Shown here: piece by piece, positions 8,442 through 10,992 of the stretch | How positions within the stretch are numbered: position 1 is the first letter of the stretch | How the letters are laid out: each line of letters opens with the position of its first letter | NCBI GenBank assembly: GCA_014084085.1 | Contig: NPFB01000042.1 | Coordinates: 187,963-198,954, forward strand | Reading direction: 5' to 3' | DNA length: 10,992 nt | Source: Hondaea fermentalgiana | Taxonomy: Eukaryota > Sar > Bigyra > Thraustochytrida > Thraustochytriidae | Program-made: the position numbers and the translations under genes | Notes under the pieces: generated by a model | The model's input: the letters and a program-made list of their open reading frames with translations, nothing else | What the model was told of the DNA's origin: nothing | The model's database searches: none

Positions 8442-8616
8442 TCGCAAACACACTCGCGTTCTGGATCACCAAACCTCATTGTGGCTCACTCGCGTCGCCG
8501 GCACCCCGGCCGGAAACACATCTTCGCGCCTTTGCGCTCATGGTCTTCGTTGAATGTTGGCTCAATCAGTCTCCGCACCGCTCCGCGCGTCAAGGCGCTA
8601 CGGCAAGGCTTACCCC

Positions 8617-8642
8617 GAGCGCGCGCCCGCCCGGGCGCGCTC
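8617..8642. repeat. GC-rich inverted repeat at the junction of the broken gene
   Basis: Perfect 8-bp arms GAGCGCGC and GCGCGCTC flank a 10-base GC centre. Homology to the receptor gene's RING region resumes four bases later (8646), so the palindrome sits at the apparent breakpoint where kinase and RING N-terminal sequence are missing. Confidence 0.65.
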
Positions 8643-9438
8643 AAGCTCAGTCGCACGTCAAGGTGCTCCGGGATGGAAGCATGTGCTGTGTCACGCCAGA
8701 CTGCGAACTCCTCATTCCTGGACGCACAGTTAGTTGCAGCCGCGGTTCCAGACGAGGATTTTGAAGTTCTGCTCGATATTTTTCGCACGCATTTTGAGCG
8801 AGACGCCGCAGCCGAGCAAGAGCGTCAGCTTCAGCTCCGGCTTGACGCAGCGCTCCGCGAACACGGGCTGGACCCGACGACGCAGAACCACATTCGCGCC
8901 ATTCAAAATCAGGTCTTGAACGTATCACGGCGGTCTTTGCTGACTTGGTGGCTGCTGTGCTCTTAGATGTGGCGCTTGCTCATGCTACTTTTGTGCATGG
9001 TGTCTGCAGGACACAGGCAATGACGCAGACGCTTGTCATCAGCACGTTGCAACATGCGCGTCAAAGCCTGCTGGCGAAGAAGACTCATTCTTTAGCGATT
9101 CTGCTGTTGTACAGCAATCGTGGGCTCGGCTTCGTGCGCAACGTCTTCGTCACTACATGGCAGAAAATATTGAAGACGCAGGCATACGTGCCCTCGTTCA
9201 GCAGAGACTGCGCCCTCTCCTCACGCCGGATATTGTCGGCGAGAATTTTACTCTTTCCTAAAACATAGATACCAGTTTTCGCTTTGCTTCTTTTGTTCGA
9301 CTTACATATTTTCGTGAGGCCAGAAGCTTCCTGACAACTATTACATAAGAATTCGTGCGCTTGCCCGGCGCCGCCGCGTGGCGCACAGCTTGGCAATGAT
9401 CATAGTTTTTTGGAAAGTGGCCAAATCTGGACTGATAA

Positions 9439-9446
9439 TATATAAG
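9439..9446 (+). promoter_or_regulatory. TATA-box-like site
   Basis: TATATAAG matches the eukaryotic TATA-box consensus and lies about 180 bp after the broken gene's stop. No gene that it could serve is identified, so it may be chance in AT-rich sequence. Confidence 0.2.
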
Positions 9447-9584
9447 ATCAAAACTCTCTGACGTCCCACATTCGATCATACCACGTGGGCAACTCCTCAT
9501 CTCATTCGCACTGAGCAGAAAAGTCACGTAGGGCCGGGTTAGTAGTGTGATAGGGGACTGCACGCGAAGTCCCGGTGTTGAATG

Positions 9585-9609
9585 TTTTTTTTTCCTTTTT
9601 TTTTTCCAG
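9585..9609 (+). other. Polypyrimidine tract followed by CAG (3' splice-site-like)
   Basis: Nine T, two C, ten T, then CCAG. This is a far stronger pyrimidine tract than in any array intron of the receptor gene. It could be an intron acceptor or a simple T-rich tract. No matching donor or downstream coding frame is evident. Confidence 0.3.
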
Positions 9610-9777
9610 TTTGCCTCTTCCAGTTATGATGGTCATTTTTTATTTCTACGATTTCTAGGGTCCTAGCGAGTCCTAGTCACTAAATTCTCTTCTTCCCCTT
9701 CTTACTGGATTCTGGCGTTGAGCAGGAATTGCACGTATACTTGGCCGGTTCACGCGAGCAGCAGCGAACAGCCACAC

Positions 9778-9976
9778 CAGCCATGGCAGCTGCAGCAGCA
9801 GCCGCAGCCAGCTGACAGCGGAATTTGTCCCGTTCACGGGCTCTCCGGACCTGGCAAGACGTATAGTACCTCCTTCCTTTCCCCCAATCCCTCCTTGCTC
9901 GCAAGTTCGTGTTGCGGATCGTCACGCTTCGCTGGTGCTGCCTGCCCGTTGCTGCTGCAGCCATGGCAGCTGCAGC
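9778..9976. repeat. Two exact 19-bp direct repeats 180 bp apart
   Basis: CAGCCATGGCAGCTGCAGC occurs at 9778-9796 and 9958-9976. Both sit in CAG/CTG-rich surroundings, and similar CCATGG and CTGCAGCTG words recur near 10123-10147. No longer repeat unit is visible between them. Confidence 0.6.
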
Positions 9977-10308
9977 TGCTCGTCGCCGCCCCGGCTCGTG
10001 CTCGTTCAACCTGAAGTTGAGCCGGACCAGAACGTCGGCCAGCTGCGATCTTCCCGGGCGCGCGGGCCACACTGCCAGTGCCAGCTGCGCTGCTCAGCTA
10101 AAAGCTGGCCACCGCCCATCTGCCATGGCTCGCCTGGCTGCAGCTGTGGCGATGGCGGCCTCAGGACGTGCGTCTTGGGGCGCTGGCAAGAACGCCGAGC
10201 GAGGGATGCAGCATCTGCGAGACTCGCAAGGCCCTTCTCATACGTTTTATCGCACTTCCTGCACACAGAAATGAGTGGCATCAGATTCTTGCTTATACAT
10301 TACTATAC

Positions 10309-10322
10309 CACACACACACACA
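10309..10322. repeat. (CA)7 microsatellite
   Basis: Seven CA units running into CATGTG, so the right end forms a CACATGTG palindrome. Confidence 0.8.
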
Positions 10323-10429
10323 TGTGGCGCACGCCCAAGAATTGCTCCCGCGTCCCCGAGCACGCGGGCCGCACCAGGGCCGCAGCCTTTTCAAGTTGGC
10401 GGGCCGCAGCTCTCATAAAGTCGCAACCT

Positions 10430-10496
10430 GTCGAGCGAAGTCGCAGCACGAAGTCAAGCGAAGTCGCAGCACAAGTCGAGCGAAGTCGAAGGACCC
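10430..10496. repeat. Three tandem copies of a 22-23-bp unit
   Basis: GTCGAGCGAAGTCGCAGCAC and close variants begin at 10430, 10453 and 10475; the third diverges at its end (GTCGAAGGAC), and a GTCGAG remnant follows. This is a minisatellite-like array with a 5-bp internal echo (AAGTC). No function is visible. Confidence 0.75.
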
Positions 10497-10772
10497 TGTC
10501 GAGCTGTGAATTGTGGAGGTCACCGCTGCCGTGAACGCACAAGCGGGTCGTGATCGCGCTGGTCCACGGGCCGCGCCGCTCCGTCGCTAACCCGAGATCG
10601 CTGGACGTGCTGACAGGCGTACCAGTGACGCGACGGAGTAGCAGTAGAACCGAGAGCTCCAGCGTGCGTCAGGAAGATCGGGCAGTCAGTGATTTCTTCT
10701 TCAAGATTTCGGACCATCGTCGCAAACGGTTCCAATCACTTTCCGTAGTTCAATCTGGAGCCCGAGCCTTGG

Positions 10773-10790
10773 CCTCGGCCTGAGCCGAGG
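10773..10790. repeat. Perfect 7-bp inverted repeat
   Basis: CCTCGGC and GCCGAGG separated by CTGA can form a tight GC hairpin. There is no T run after it and no gene next to it. Confidence 0.5.
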
Positions 10791-10992
10791 GTTGACCCAA
10801 GAGCCTACTGTGATACCTTCAAATAGGTAGGTGCACGAAGCGTTGGTGCACGCGGCCTCGTAACACACGTTGCGAGCCAAGACCCTCGTTTCCCCCGCTC
10901 GAGTCTTGTAATGCAAGTAGCTCGCAGCTCGCAGCTCGCTGCCCGTCGGAGACCGTTTCGGCAGCAAATCCAGAACAAGCCGCAACGAATCA

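Larger units (their letters stand above)
8076..9261 (+). pseudogene. Broken ankyrin-RING/RBR-like relative of the receptor gene
   Basis: 5' part: ankyrin repeats in one frame (LTNLVKNGDLAGVQ; GGTALMWACRHDQTDTAWLL), interrupted by TAA at 8235 where WLI-stop-RDAKLDLQ suggests an original Glu codon. 3' part: 8646-9250 aligns with 5566-6180 of the receptor gene at high nucleotide identity, from SHVKV through MCCVTPDC to LLTPDIVG. About 4 extra bases near 8730 and a net loss of 14 bases around 8915-8945 shift the frame twice. The second loss removes the CPRC and DGC motifs of the second zinc module. No kinase and no first half of the RING remain. A CAG tract and a GC palindrome fill the gap between the ankyrin and RING parts. 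The final segment stays open to TAA at 9259-9261. A functional gene with unrecognised introns is unlikely because essential motifs are gone. Confidence 0.8.
9262..10992. other. Terminal region with no supportable gene
   Basis: 9262-9700 is AT-richer, with T runs; the rest is GC-rich with CAG/CTG-type sequence. Open frames on both strands (for example 9680-10072 minus, 9909-10274 plus) start at non-ATG codons and are rich in Ala, Arg, Ser or Cys from the CAG/GCN composition. I recognise no domain, tRNA, rRNA or transposase. Short repeats and signals are listed separately. Confidence 0.45.

Noticed and set aside
9258..9563. Minus-strand 101-codon frame ending next to the broken gene.
   Set aside because: GTG start preceded by translated A runs from the T tract; no motif; lies in AT-rich intergenic sequence.
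10701..10992. Minus-strand frame open to the window edge, with some protein-like appearance (Cys-containing segment).
   Set aside because: No ATG, no domain, under 100 codons, and it includes the GC hairpin at 10773-10790. It cannot be judged without sequence beyond the window.

Overview
The window comes from a microbial eukaryote. It has spliceosomal introns (GTAAGT donors, AG acceptors), a long multidomain signalling protein and no bacterial-style operon. The lineage cannot be fixed from sequence alone. One leucine-rich repeat (LRR) per exon is known from candidate immune receptors of the brown alga Ectocarpus, so a stramenopile is plausible but unproven.

Layout. 1-273: upstream/5' UTR. 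274-6191 (+): one complete 13-exon gene that I reconstruct as 1,379 aa. Exon 1 is an LRR N-cap. Exons 2-12 are eleven 84-nt exons, each one 28-residue LRR, all bounded by phase-2 introns. Exon 13 (3047-6191) carries an LRR C-cap, two ankyrin-like repeats, a SAM-like segment, a long helical/coiled-coil region, a divergent protein kinase and a C-terminal RING plus cysteine-rich module resembling an RBR E3 ligase. Exons and introns together form a tandem array of about 240-bp units. 6192-7072: non-coding as far as I can see. 7073-7340: possible ankyrin remnant. 8076-9261: broken relative of the main gene, with ankyrin repeats joined to the RING/Rcat C-terminus, kinase lost, a nonsense codon and frameshifts. 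9262-10992: no gene I can support; it holds a TATA-like site, a polypyrimidine tract and several short repeats.

How it may work (inference). The protein has no signal peptide or membrane segment, so it looks like an intracellular receptor: LRR sensor, adaptor/oligomerisation middle, then kinase and ubiquitin-ligase output on one chain. The LRR array is built for exon shuffling. Any exon can be gained, lost or skipped in frame; the variable residues sit on the predicted ligand-facing strand while the helical scaffold is nearly invariant; and the codon split by each intron encodes one of those variable residues. The broken relative downstream suggests a locus where this family duplicates and decays.
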